Assembly (NCBI RefSeq): GCF_039535785.1
Contig: NZ_BAAAXV010000008.1
Coordinates: 186,001 to 250,000, forward strand
DNA: 64,000 nt
Reading direction: 5' to 3'
Source of the DNA: Nonomuraea helvata
GTDB taxonomy: Bacteria > Actinomycetota > Actinomycetes > Streptosporangiales > Streptosporangiaceae
Position 1 is the first letter of the stretch. The number at the start of each line of letters is the position of its first letter. Position numbers and translations under genes: made by a program. Shown here piece by piece: positions 1 to 8,579 of this stretch. The notes below the pieces were generated by a model that saw only the letters and a program-made list of their open reading frames with translations, did not search any database and was not told where the DNA came from.

Positions 1-450
1 CACCTCGGACAGCGCGAAGCCCAGCACGAACGTGCTCATCAGCCGCTCGACCCGGGGGACGTCGGCCTCCGGCACGCCCGCGTCGAGCAGCGCCTGATAG
101 GCCAGGTCGACCAGCTTGACCCCGTCGGGCGTCACCGACGTGCGCAGCAGCAGGAGCGGGAAGACCGTCGGGTGCTCGCGGGCCAGGCGCCGGATCGCCC
201 ACGCGATCGCGCCCAGGCGCTCCTGCCACGTCTGCCCGGGGTCGTCGGGCACGAGCTCGCCGAGCAGGCGGCCGACCAGGCCGTCGAGCAGCTCATCCTT
301 GTTCCGGAAATAGCCGTACAGGGCCATGGGCGTCACCCCGACCCGCTCGGCGACGGCCCGCATGGACAGGGCTTCGAGGCCGCGTTCGTCGGCGATCGCG
401 AGGGCCGCGTCGAGGATTTCCGGCTGCCGGGAGGTCTTGAGCTTCCGCAC
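1..450 (-). CDS. TetR/AcrR family regulator (3' end beyond window)
   Basis: The reverse strand reads 150 codons from a GTG at 450 to the window edge with no stop, so the C-terminus is missing. The N-terminus carries a TetR helix-turn-helix (LSMRAVAERVGVTPMALYGY, then FRNKDELLDGL), and the rest looks like a TetR ligand-binding domain. The gene is divergent from the ABC efflux genes starting at 505. Two palindromes lie in the shared intergenic region, so it probably represses itself and the pump. The family is clear; the ligand is unknown. The start could also lie slightly downstream because no strong ribosome site is visible. Confidence 0.85.
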   Translation of the reverse strand, partial: MRKLKTSRQPEILDAALAIADERGLEALSMRAVAERVGVTPMALYGYFRNKDELLDGLVGRLLGELVPDDPGQTWQERLGAIAWAIRRLAREHPTVFPLLLLRTSVTPDGVKLVDLAYQALLDAGVPEADVPRVERLMSTFVLGFALSEV

Positions 451-458
451 GCGAACAG

Positions 459-491
459 TCTACAGTGTAGAGCAGTCTACGCCGTAGACTG
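459..491. promoter_or_regulatory. Two tandem palindromic operators (GTCTAC-N3-GTAGAC type)
   Basis: TCTAC-AGT-GTAGA (459-471) and CAGTCTAC-GCC-GTAGACTG (473-491) are two copies of the same palindrome with centres 17 bp apart. They lie between the divergent TetR gene (start 450) and the ABC ATPase gene (start 505). The placement is typical of a TetR operator pair that shuts both promoters. Binding is inferred. Confidence 0.7.
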
Positions 492-504
492 CGAAGGAGG
501 CGTC

Positions 505-1308
505 ATGCTGAACGCGAACGGGCTGGTCAAGCGGTACGGCGACGTCACCGCCCTGGGCGGCTTCGACCTGCGGGTGGAGCCGGGGGAGATCGCGGGTCTG
601 GTCGGGCACAACGGTGCCGGCAAGACGACGTTCTTCGAGATCGCCGCGGGCCTGGTCCGGGCGGACGCCGGGAGCGTCGTGGCGCGGGGCGAGGTGGGGA
701 TGGCGCCCCAGCAGCTCGCCCTCTACCCGAGCGTCACCGTGCGGGAGACGCTGCGGCTGTTCGGCGGGCTCGCCGGGCTGCGGCGGCGGTCCCTGGCCAG
801 GGCTGTCGACGTCGCGGCCGAGGAGATGGCGCTGACCGAGGTGCTCGACCGGCGCGTGAGCGTGCTCTCCGGCGGCCAGCAGCGCCGCACGCAGGCCGCC
901 ACCGCCCTCCTCGCGGACCCGGGCGTGCTCCTCCTCGACGAGCCCACGGTGGGCGCCGACCCCGAGACCCGCGCCGCGCTCCTGGCGGCGGTGCGCCGCC
1001 GGGCGGACGGCGGTGCGGCGGTCGTCTACTGCACCCACTACCTTCCCGAGCTCGCCGAGCTGGAGGCCACGATCGCCGTCGCGAGGAACGGGCGGGTCAT
1101 CGCGCGGGGCACGGGCGCCGAGCTGCTCAAGGGGCTGCCGGGCGAGGTACGCGTCACGCTGGACGACGACGAGATCACGGTCTCCACCACCGATCCCACC
1201 GCCACCCTGGCCGCCCTCCTGCGTGACCTGGACCGCCCGGTGCGCGGCATCGACATCCGCCAGCCGTCGCTCGACGACCTCTACCGGGAGCTGGCCCATG
1301 CCGCGTGA
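505..1308 (+). CDS. ABC transporter ATP-binding protein
   Basis: This 267-residue ATPase probably powers drug-type efflux with the permease that overlaps its 3' end. Walker A (GHNGAGKTT), the ABC signature (LSGGQ, followed by QRRTQ) and Walker B (VLLLDEPTVGAD) are all present and in order, as is the switch histidine (YCTHY). The ATG at 505 is preceded by GAAGGAGG and matches the family start MLNANGLVKRYG. It belongs to the ABC-2 (DrrA/CcmA-like) type. The tandem TetR operators directly upstream suggest substrate-induced expression. Confidence 0.93.
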   Translation: MLNANGLVKRYGDVTALGGFDLRVEPGEIAGLVGHNGAGKTTFFEIAAGLVRADAGSVVARGEVGMAPQQLALYPSVTVRETLRLFGGLAGLRRRSLARAVDVAAEEMALTEVLDRRVSVLSGGQQRRTQAATALLADPGVLLLDEPTVGADPETRAALLAAVRRRADGGAAVVYCTHYLPELAELEATIAVARNGRVIARGTGAELLKGLPGEVRVTLDDDEITVSTTDPTATLAALLRDLDRPVRGIDIRQPSLDDLYRELAHAA

Positions 1309-2068
1309 CGCCCCGCACCAGATCTCCCTGCGCCGGATCTCCCTGCACCGGATCGCCGTGCTGGCCGCCCACAACGTGCTGCTGCGCAGGCGCGACCCGG
1401 CCCACCTGGTCAGCTACCTGGTCATGCCCATGGTCCTCATGCTGGTCTTCAAGTCCATGCTGGGCGAGCCCGTCCAGGTCGTCACGGGCCTGCTGGTCAT
1501 GTTCTCGGTGCTGTCGATGGCCGACGTGGCCGGGTCCAGCCTCGCCGAGCGCACCTGGCACACCTGGGACCGCCTCAAGGCCACCAGAGCCGGCGTGCCG
1601 GAGATCATGCTCGGCAAGGCCCTGCCGGTCTTCGCCGTGCTTGTCCTGCAGCAGTCCGTGCTGCTCGCGTACGGGATCGTCGCAGTGGGCATGCGGCCCG
1701 CCGGACCGGTGTGGGCGCTGGCGCTGGCCGTGATGGCATGGTGCTTCGCGCTGCTCGGGGTGGGTACGGCGCTGGCCGGAGTGGTGCGCAGCCAGGGCGA
1801 GCTGAGCACGCTCTGCAACATCGCGGCGCTGTCGGTCAGCGCGCTCGGCGGCGCGCTCGTGCCGTACTCGATGATGCCCTCCTGGGCGCAGGCGATCGCG
1901 CCGGTCTCGCCCGGATACTGGGCGACCACCATGCTCCAGGCCGCCGTCAGGGGCGACGTCGCGAGCACGGCCGGTCCGGCGGCCGTCCTCGTCGGGCTCG
2001 GCCTCGTCGCCGGCGCCTTCGCCTGGTGGCGCTTCGGTAAAGGTTGGGACCGCAGCAGCCTCCTGTAG
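1298..2068 (+). CDS. ABC-2 type membrane permease
   Basis: The gene starts at an ATG inside the last codons of the ATPase gene (11-nt overlap), so the two are translationally coupled. The 256-residue product has about six hydrophobic segments and the usual ABC-2 layout: an early cytoplasmic stretch, then helices around residues 40-60, 65-85, 110-135, 140-160, 170-195 and 225-245. It would form the membrane pore of the efflux pump. The substrate cannot be read from the sequence. Confidence 0.9.
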   Translation: MPRDAPHQISLRRISLHRIAVLAAHNVLLRRRDPAHLVSYLVMPMVLMLVFKSMLGEPVQVVTGLLVMFSVLSMADVAGSSLAERTWHTWDRLKATRAGVPEIMLGKALPVFAVLVLQQSVLLAYGIVAVGMRPAGPVWALALAVMAWCFALLGVGTALAGVVRSQGELSTLCNIAALSVSALGGALVPYSMMPSWAQAIAPVSPGYWATTMLQAAVRGDVASTAGPAAVLVGLGLVAGAFAWWRFGKGWDRSSLL

Positions 2069-2085
2069 AGAGCGGTTGGAGTTAA

Positions 2086-2109
2086 ATCCTGCCCGATTTC
2101 GGGCAGGAT
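2086..2109. terminator. Hairpin after ABC operon
   Basis: ATCCTGCCCG (2086-2095) pairs perfectly with CGGGCAGGAT (2100-2109) across a 4-nt loop. There is no T run, so it may be a weak terminator for the ABC operon or an operator for the next gene, whose start lies 7 bp downstream. Confidence 0.5.
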
Positions 2110-2115
2110 GATGGC

Positions 2116-2424
2116 GTGTCTCGTTCCAGATGCGTAGTGTCCTCCTCTGTGTCCACCGCACGGCATCCCTACGAAGATCTCATCGCCCACCTCACCGAGA
2201 CGAGCCCCCTGAGCCCGGGCGAGGCCGCGCGCGTGGTCGCCGACGTGCTGTCGTACTTCTCCGAGTCCGTCGAGGAGTACGTCCGCCGCCGTCACGCGGA
2301 GCTGAAGTCGCGCGGCCACACCAACGACGAGATCTTCCCGAGGATCGCCCGCGACTTACGCGGTCGCCGAGTAGCGGCACCCGAGCTGTCCCTGCGGCAG
2401 CTGCGCAGGATCATTTACGGATGA
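2116..2424 (+). CDS. Small conserved-looking protein of unknown function
   Basis: This 102-residue protein has a GTG start at 2116; an in-frame GTG at 2152 is an alternative start that would give about 90 residues. It is mostly helical and charged (EDLIAHLTETSPLSPGEAARV, split as EDLIAHLTET and SPLSPGEAARV), with a basic C-terminus (LSLRQLRRIIYG). It has no signal peptide or membrane segment. It ends 13 bp before glmS and its stop overlaps the glmS ribosome site, so the two are probably co-transcribed. I do not recognise the family. Confidence 0.6.
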   Translation: MSRSRCVVSSSVSTARHPYEDLIAHLTETSPLSPGEAARVVADVLSYFSESVEEYVRRRHAELKSRGHTNDEIFPRIARDLRGRRVAAPELSLRQLRRIIYG

Positions 2425-2437
2425 ACAGGAGACCTCT

Positions 2438-4258
2438 ATGTGCGGAATCGTGGCCTACGTCGGCCCGAGGGAGGCGGCACCCATCCTGCTGGAAGGCATG
2501 CAGCGGCTGGAGTACCGAGGCTACGACTCGGCCGGGGTCGTGGTGTCCAACCGTGGGCTCAAGGTACGCAAGGTCAAGGGCCGCGTGGCCGACCTGGCCA
2601 AGGTGATGCCGGCGAGGTTCAAGGGCACCCTCGGCATCGGGCACACCCGGTGGGCCACGCACGGCGTGCCGAGCGACGAGAACGCGCATCCGCACCTGTC
2701 CGCCGACGAGCGCATCGCCGTCGTGCACAACGGCATCATCGAGAACGCCGGTGAGCTGCGCGCCAAGCTCCAGGCCGACGGCGTGGAGTTCGCCTCCGAC
2801 ACCGACACCGAGGTGCTCGCGCACCTGATCGCCCGCGCCGTCGACGAGAACGACACCCTCGAGGAGGCGGTCAGGAAGACGCTCAAGAGCATCGTCGGCA
2901 CGTACGGCATCGCGGTCATCGACCGCGACCGGCCCGGCGAGGTGGTCGTGGCGCGCAACGGCAGCCCGATCGTGCTGGGCATCGGCGAGAAGGAGATGTT
3001 CGCCGCGTCCGACGTGGCCGCGCTCGTCCGCTACACCCGTCAGGTCGTCCACCTGGAGGACGGCGAGCTGGCCGTGCTGAAGGCCGACGGCTTCCACACC
3101 TTCTCCAGCGACGCCCGCGAGACGGCCAAGGAGCCGTTGACCGTCGACTGGGACGCCGGGCACTACGACACCGGCGGCTACGAGCACTACCTGCTCAAGG
3201 AGATCTCCGAGCAGCCCGAGACGATGACCCGCACGATGAGCGGCCGCCTCGACGAGCGCTTCCACGTGGCCCACCTCGGCGGCCTGAACATGGACGCCCG
3301 CGAGACCCGCTCCTTCCGCCGGGTGAAGATCATCGGCTGTGGGTCGGCGTACTACTCGGGGCAGATCGGCGCGCAGCTCATCGAGGAGCTGGCTAGGATC
3401 CCCGCCGACGCCGAGCCCGCCAGCGAGTTCCGCTACCGCAATCCGGTCGTCGACCCCGACACGCTCTACGTCGCGATCAGCCAGTCGGGGGAGACGTACG
3501 ACACGCTCGCCGCCGTGCAGGAGCTCAAGCGCAAGGGCGGCCGCGTCATCGGCATCGTCAACGCGGTCGGCAGCGCCATCGCGCGCGAGGTCGACGGCGG
3601 CATCTACCTGCACGCGGGGCCCGAGGTGTCGGTGGCCTCGACCAAGGCGTTCACCTCGACGTCGGTGGCGTTCGCACTGCTCGCGCTCCACCTGGGCAGG
3701 GTGCGTGACCTGTCGCCCGCCGACGGGCGGCGCATCGTGGAGGGCCTGCGCCGGCTGCCGGGGCAGATCGAGGAGATCCTCGCGCAGGGCGACAAGATCG
3801 CCGAGCTGGCGCAGAAGTACGCCAAGCACCCGAGCATGATGTTCGTGGGCCGCGTGCGCGGCTACCCGGTGGCCAGGGAGGGCGCGCAGAAGCTCAAGGA
3901 GATCTCGTACGTCCACGCCGAGGCGTACCCGGCCAGCGAGCTCAAGCACGGGCCGCTCGCGCTGATCGGCCCCGAGATGCCGACGGTCGCGATCGTCCCC
4001 GACGACGAGCTGCTCGACAAGAACCTCACCACGCTCGGCGAGATCCGCGCGCGCGGCGGCCAGGTGGTCATGGTCGGCCACCGCGAGCCCGACGCCAAGC
4101 TGGCCGACGACGTGATCGTGATCCCCAAGAACGAGATCGAGCTCGACCCGATCCTGCTCACGATCCCGTTGCAGCTGCTCGCCTACCATGCGGCGGTGGC
4201 GCTCGGCCGTGATGTGGACAAGCCGCGCAATCTAGCCAAGAGTGTCACGGTCGAATAA
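2438..4258 (+). CDS. glmS: Glucosamine-fructose-6-phosphate aminotransferase
   Basis: This 606-residue enzyme makes glucosamine-6-phosphate from fructose-6-phosphate and glutamine, the first step toward UDP-GlcNAc and cell wall. The N-terminal class II glutaminase begins MCGIVAYVG with the nucleophile Cys2, and GHTRWATHG follows. Two SIS sugar-isomerase domains follow (CGSAYYSG; SQSGETYDT), and the usual C-terminus PRNLAKSVTVE is present. The length is normal. An ACAGGAG ribosome site precedes the ATG. No glmS ribozyme is expected in actinobacteria and none is seen. Confidence 0.97.
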   Translation: MCGIVAYVGPREAAPILLEGMQRLEYRGYDSAGVVVSNRGLKVRKVKGRVADLAKVMPARFKGTLGIGHTRWATHGVPSDENAHPHLSADERIAVVHNGIIENAGELRAKLQADGVEFASDTDTEVLAHLIARAVDENDTLEEAVRKTLKSIVGTYGIAVIDRDRPGEVVVARNGSPIVLGIGEKEMFAASDVAALVRYTRQVVHLEDGELAVLKADGFHTFSSDARETAKEPLTVDWDAGHYDTGGYEHYLLKEISEQPETMTRTMSGRLDERFHVAHLGGLNMDARETRSFRRVKIIGCGSAYYSGQIGAQLIEELARIPADAEPASEFRYRNPVVDPDTLYVAISQSGETYDTLAAVQELKRKGGRVIGIVNAVGSAIAREVDGGIYLHAGPEVSVASTKAFTSTSVAFALLALHLGRVRDLSPADGRRIVEGLRRLPGQIEEILAQGDKIAELAQKYAKHPSMMFVGRVRGYPVAREGAQKLKEISYVHAEAYPASELKHGPLALIGPEMPTVAIVPDDELLDKNLTTLGEIRARGGQVVMVGHREPDAKLADDVIVIPKNEIELDPILLTIPLQLLAYHAAVALGRDVDKPRNLAKSVTVE

Positions 4259-4316
4259 ACAGGCCAATTTGGCTTCAAACCTCGTTATCTTGCTGCGGAC
4301 GGCATAAATTCGATAC

Positions 4317-5087
4317 GTGCGGCAGTTCGACCATGAGACGCCCAATCTCGCACGCATGTACGACTACATGCTCGGCGGGAAGGACAACTTCGCGGTCGAC
4401 CGCCAGGCCATCGAGCAGCTCGCCGAGCTGATCCCGGAGGCGGTCCCGCTGGCCCGCGCGAACCGGGCGTTCCTCCAGCGTGCCGTGCGCTACGTCGCCG
4501 CCGACGGGGTACGCCAGTTCCTCGACCTGGGCAGCGGGCTGCCGACCCAGGGCAGCGCGCACGAGGTGGCGCCGGAGGCCAGGGTCGTCTACGTCGATCA
4601 CGATCCGGTCGTCGCCGCCCACGCCAAGGCCCTGCTCGGACGTTCGAGCAGGGCCGCCTTCGTTCAGGCGGACCTCCTGGACGCCGACGCGGTGCTGGCC
4701 AAGGCGGGCGCGTTCCTGGATCTGCGCAGGCCGGTCGGGGTGCTGCTGGTGTCGATCCTGCACTTCCTGCCGGACTCGGCGGGGCCGCAGCGGGTGGTGG
4801 CCCGCCTGCGCGAGAGGCTGGCGCCGGGCAGCCACCTCGTGATCACCCATGCCACGTCGATGGGCCGTCTGGAGGACGAGCGGCGATACCGGGGCGCCTC
4901 CACGGAGGAGCCGGGTGCCGGCACCGACCGCACGCCCGCCGAGATCCGTGCGTTCTTCGGCGACTTCCCGCTGGAGCCGCCGGGGCTCGTACAGGCCGTC
5001 GACTGGCGACCCGACCGGCCCAAGCTGGTCGGCGACTGGTCGCTCCCGTCGTCGCTCATGGCCGGAGTCGGCAAGAAGCCACTCTGA
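4317..5087 (+). CDS. SAM-dependent methyltransferase (DUF574 / Methyltransf_19)
   Basis: This 256-residue protein matches the actinomycete-specific DUF574 methyltransferase family. The hallmark N-terminus is present (NLARMYDYMLGGKDNFAVDR), followed by the SAM motif FLDLGSGLPTQG and VVYVDHDPVV, where the aspartate should hold the ribose. Streptosporangiales genomes carry many paralogues and their substrates are unknown. The GTG at 4317 has no clear ribosome site, so the mRNA may be leaderless. It lies 58 bp after glmS. Confidence 0.88.
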   Translation: MRQFDHETPNLARMYDYMLGGKDNFAVDRQAIEQLAELIPEAVPLARANRAFLQRAVRYVAADGVRQFLDLGSGLPTQGSAHEVAPEARVVYVDHDPVVAAHAKALLGRSSRAAFVQADLLDADAVLAKAGAFLDLRRPVGVLLVSILHFLPDSAGPQRVVARLRERLAPGSHLVITHATSMGRLEDERRYRGASTEEPGAGTDRTPAEIRAFFGDFPLEPPGLVQAVDWRPDRPKLVGDWSLPSSLMAGVGKKPL

Positions 5088-5154
5088 GAGAAATGTGTAT
5101 CTCTGCGTAAATTGCCAATAACTCCCTGTAAGTGATAGTTCGGGGGAGAGGCAC

Positions 5155-6063
5155 ATGCGCCGTCGACAGTTCTTCGCAGGAGGGCTGGCCGTGGCCGTGT
5201 GCGCGGTCGGCTGCGGTACGGAGCGCGCCCCCGGAGGCGCGGCCGGCCTGCGTGCCCGGTTCTCGATCAACCCGGAGGGGCGCCGGTGGGCGCGCGTCGG
5301 GCAGGTGTTCGCCGGCGCGGCCCGCGCGGCGGGGTACCAGCTCGGCGCCGGCACGAAGGTCACCCTGACCGGCCTGCCGGCCCTGGCCGCCGCCGAGGTG
5401 AACGGCCGCCAGGCCCTGCTCACCACGACGACCCCGCTGGCGCGGCTCAGCGGCGAGGTCGAGGTCGTGGTCGTGTCCGGCAAGTCCCGCTTCAGGGACT
5501 TCGAGGACTTCGGCGCCCACCTGGTCGCCAAGCCGGGCCAGACGCCGCTGGTGGGCGGGCCGCAGGGCGAGCCCGACCACCTGCTGTTCGGCCTCATCGC
5601 CAAGGGGCTCGGCGCGGACACCAGGCGGATGGACTACACCGGCTACCCCAGCAGCGAGGAGGCCGCCACCGCGCTGCTGTCCGGCAAGGCCACGGCCGCC
5701 GCCGGCCTGCTCGCCGACTGGCGCCCCGGCATCGGCGCGGGCCGGGTCAGGGCGCTCGCCGTCTCCACGGCCAGGCGGGTGCCGGACCTGGACACTCCGA
5801 CGCTGCTGGAGTCCGGCGTACGGGTGGACTTCGCGGACTGGGTGGCGGCCTTCGGCCCCGAGGCCATGCCGGACGGGGCCCGCGAGGCGGCCATCCGCAT
5901 GTGCGACGACGTCACCGGCTCGCCGGCCTGGGACGCGGCCTGCCGTTCCGAAGGGTGGATCTCGATCCCGCTGAGCGGCGAGGACTTCGAGCTCTGGCTG
6001 AGCACCGAGGTCGAGCGCACGCGCGCCGTGCTGCGGGATCTCGGACTGCTCGACAAGCCCTGA
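5155..6063 (+). CDS. TctC-type (Bug) solute-binding lipoprotein, orphan
   Basis: This 302-residue exported protein resembles the substrate-binding subunit of tripartite tricarboxylate transporters. The N-terminus MRRRQFFAGGLAVAVCAVGC has an RR-x-FF Tat-like motif and a lipobox ending at Cys20. The mature part has the two-lobed Bug features (LVGGPQGEPDH; TGYPSSEEAATALLSGK; VRALAVSTARRVPDLDTPT). No TctA or TctB permease gene lies nearby, so it may serve a distant permease or act as a sensor. The ATG follows GGGGGAGAG. Confidence 0.85.
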   Translation: MRRRQFFAGGLAVAVCAVGCGTERAPGGAAGLRARFSINPEGRRWARVGQVFAGAARAAGYQLGAGTKVTLTGLPALAAAEVNGRQALLTTTTPLARLSGEVEVVVVSGKSRFRDFEDFGAHLVAKPGQTPLVGGPQGEPDHLLFGLIAKGLGADTRRMDYTGYPSSEEAATALLSGKATAAAGLLADWRPGIGAGRVRALAVSTARRVPDLDTPTLLESGVRVDFADWVAAFGPEAMPDGAREAAIRMCDDVTGSPAWDAACRSEGWISIPLSGEDFELWLSTEVERTRAVLRDLGLLDKP

Positions 6064-6117
6064 GCCACAACATCCTGGGTCAGTTGCGGGAACGGCTACT
6101 AGATGTAGGATCCTCCT

Positions 6118-6293
6118 CGTTGCTGGTTCGCCTCCACGGAGGCGGAGCAAAAGGGAACCCGGTGCGATTCCGGGGCTGCCCCGCAGCGGTGAGCGGGAAC
6201 GACCGCCGTCATACGCACTGGAGTGATCTGGGAAGCGACGGCCAGTAGGAACGATTGTGCGCCCGCGAGCCCGAAGACCTGCCAGCGGCGTGC
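6118..6293 (+). promoter_or_regulatory. Cobalamin (AdoCbl) riboswitch upstream of nrdAB
   Basis: The 358-bp leader before nrdA contains the B12-riboswitch signature in order: AAAGGGAACCCGGTGCGATT, then CCGGGGCTGCCCCGCAGCGG with GTGAGCGGGAACGA (the B12 box region), then ACTGGAG, CTGGGAAG, and the 3' block GAGCCCGAAGACCTGCC. In Streptomyces coelicolor such an element turns off class Ia RNR when adenosylcobalamin is present, because a B12-dependent class II enzyme can then make dNTPs. The same logic is inferred here. The boundaries are approximate. Confidence 0.93.
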
Positions 6294-6422
6294 CGGGCTG
6301 CCCGTCCGGCATGAAGTGACCATGGCCTCGAGGGAGGGCCGGGGAGCGAACCGCGGCGGGTGCTGCCCGCCGCCGTGCTCTCGCGCGCCCTCACGGGGGA
6401 CGAGCTCGCGAGGAGAGAGCAC

Positions 6423-8567
6423 GTGACGCAGATCATCGGGATCGACCGCCGGCTGGCCATCGAGGAGGCCGCCGCCCGGGTCATCGCCGATCCGGCCAAC
6501 TCCCGGGTCGCCGCCCGGCTGCTGGCCGAGGAGATCGCCGACGAGGCGGCCGCGCACGGGGTGCGGTCGTTCTCCGAGTCCATCGCCGCCACCCACGCGG
6601 CCGGGCTGATCCAGGACGGGCTGGCGGAGTTCGTCGCCGCGCACGCGCCGGAGCTGGACGCGCTGGTCGCCGCGGAGGCGGATGACCGGTTCGAGTACTT
6701 CGGGTTGCGCACCGTCTATGACCGCTACCTGCTGCGCCACCCCGAGACGCGGGCTGTGCTGGAGCGGCCGCAGCACTTCTTCCTCCGCGTGGCCTGCGGG
6801 CTGTCGGAGTCGGTCGAGGAGGCCGCCGAGCTCTACGCGCTCATGTCCACGCTGTCGTACCTGCCCAGCTCGCCCACGCTGTTCAACGCGGGCGCCCGCC
6901 GGCCGCAGCTCTCGTCGTGCTTCCTGCTCGACTCGCCGCGCGACGAGCTGGAGGCGATCTACGACAGGTACGGGCAGGTGGCCCGGCTGTCCAAGTACGC
7001 GGGAGGCATCGGCATCTCCTGGACCCGGGTGCGCTCGCGCGGCTCCCTGATCCGGGGCACGAACGGCCACTCCAACGGCATCGTCCCCTGGCTGCGCACG
7101 CTCGACGCGTCCGTCGCGGCGGTCAACCAGGGCGGGCGGCGCAAGGGCGCGGCCTGCGTCTACCTGGAGACCTGGCACGCCGACATCGAGGAGTTCCTGG
7201 AGCTGCGCGACAACACCGGCGAGGACGCCCGCCGCACCCACAACCTCAACCTGGCCAACTGGGTGCCCGACGAGTTCATGCGCCGGGTGGAGGCGGACGA
7301 GGTCTGGTCGCTGTTCGACCCGAAGGAGGTGCCCGACCTGACCGACCTGTACGGAGAGGCGTTCACGGCGGCGTACCGCGCCTATGAGGCCGCGGGGCGA
7401 TATGTCCGGCAGATTCCGGCGAGGACGTTGTACGGTCGGATGATGCGCACGCTCGCCCAGACCGGCAACGGCTGGATGACGTTCAAGGACGCCGCCAACC
7501 GCACCTCCAACCAGACCGCCCGCCCCGAGAACGTCATCCACCTGTCGAACCTGTGCACCGAGATCCTGGAGGTCACCAGCGACGGGGAGACCGCGGTCTG
7601 CAACCTCGGCTCGATCAACCTCGCCGCCCATCTCGCCGGTGGCGACATGGACTGGGAGCGGCTCCGCGGCACCGTGCGCACGGCCGTGCGCTTCCTGGAC
7701 AGGACCATCGACCTGGGCTTCTACCCCACGCCCGAGGCCGAGGCGGCCAACAGGCGCTGGCGGCCGATCGGGCTCGGCGTGATGGGACTGGCCGACGTGT
7801 TCTTCGGGCTGCGGCTGCCGTTCGACTCGCCGCGCGCCCTGGAGCTGTCCACGCGGATAGCCGAGGAGATCGCGCTGGCCGCGTACGACACCTCGGCCGA
7901 CCTCGCGGCCGAGCGCGGCCGGCACCCGTCGTACGCCGACACGCGGGCGGCCGGGGGAGTGCTGCACCCGGACCACTACGGCGCCGGGACCTCGCCGCGC
8001 TGGGCGGCGCTGCGGGAGAAGGTGGCGGTGACCGGCCTGCGCAACTCGCTCATGATCGCCATCGCGCCGACCGCCACGATCGCCTCCATCGCCGGCTGCT
8101 ACGAGTGCATCGAGCCGCAGGTGTCCAACGTGTTCAAGCGCGAGACCCTGTCCGGGGAGTTCCTGCAGGTCAACCGATACCTGGTGGCCGACCTGCAGGC
8201 GCGCGGGCTGTGGACGCAGGAGATGCGCGACGCCATCAAGCGGGCCGACGGCTCGGTCCAGGAGGTCCCCGGCATCCCGGACGACCTCAAGCAGCTCTAC
8301 CGCACGGCCTGGGAGCTGCCGCAGAAGGCGCTGATCGACCTGGCCGCCGCGCGCCAGCCGTACATCGACCAGTCGCAGTCCCTGAACCTCTTCATGGCCA
8401 GCCCGACCATCGGCAAGCTCTCGTCGATGTACGCCTACGCCTGGAAGCAGGGCCTGAAGACCACGTACTACCTGCGCTCCCGCCCCGCCACCCGCATCGC
8501 CCAGACCACCGTCGCGGCTTCGGTTTGCTCCCTGGAGAACCCGGAGACCTGCGAAGCCTGCCAGTAG
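6423..8567 (+). CDS. nrdA: Class Ia ribonucleotide reductase large subunit
   Basis: This 714-residue subunit reduces ribonucleoside diphosphates. The active-site cysteines are visible in QLSSCFLLD, NLCTEI and AVCNLGSINL. The radical-transfer tyrosine pair is in TTYYLRSR, and the C-terminal redox pair is CEAC. The GTG at 6423 has AGGAGAG before it. Upstream in-frame codons exist but lie within the leader. The N-terminus lacks a recognisable ATP-cone (no KRDG-like stretch), so overall activity feedback by dATP may be absent or handled elsewhere. It is followed 12 bp later by nrdB and is under the B12 riboswitch. Confidence 0.95.
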   Translation: MTQIIGIDRRLAIEEAAARVIADPANSRVAARLLAEEIADEAAAHGVRSFSESIAATHAAGLIQDGLAEFVAAHAPELDALVAAEADDRFEYFGLRTVYDRYLLRHPETRAVLERPQHFFLRVACGLSESVEEAAELYALMSTLSYLPSSPTLFNAGARRPQLSSCFLLDSPRDELEAIYDRYGQVARLSKYAGGIGISWTRVRSRGSLIRGTNGHSNGIVPWLRTLDASVAAVNQGGRRKGAACVYLETWHADIEEFLELRDNTGEDARRTHNLNLANWVPDEFMRRVEADEVWSLFDPKEVPDLTDLYGEAFTAAYRAYEAAGRYVRQIPARTLYGRMMRTLAQTGNGWMTFKDAANRTSNQTARPENVIHLSNLCTEILEVTSDGETAVCNLGSINLAAHLAGGDMDWERLRGTVRTAVRFLDRTIDLGFYPTPEAEAANRRWRPIGLGVMGLADVFFGLRLPFDSPRALELSTRIAEEIALAAYDTSADLAAERGRHPSYADTRAAGGVLHPDHYGAGTSPRWAALREKVAVTGLRNSLMIAIAPTATIASIAGCYECIEPQVSNVFKRETLSGEFLQVNRYLVADLQARGLWTQEMRDAIKRADGSVQEVPGIPDDLKQLYRTAWELPQKALIDLAAARQPYIDQSQSLNLFMASPTIGKLSSMYAYAWKQGLKTTYYLRSRPATRIAQTTVAASVCSLENPETCEACQ

Positions 8568-8579
8568 AAGGAGACTTCC

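Noticed and set aside
2425..2437. Possible glmS ribozyme upstream of glmS
   Set aside because: The gap to the preceding gene is only 13 bp, far too short for the ribozyme.
2411..4189. Long minus-strand frame opposite glmS
   Set aside because: It is a mirror of GC-rich coding DNA; glmS on the plus strand has all catalytic motifs.
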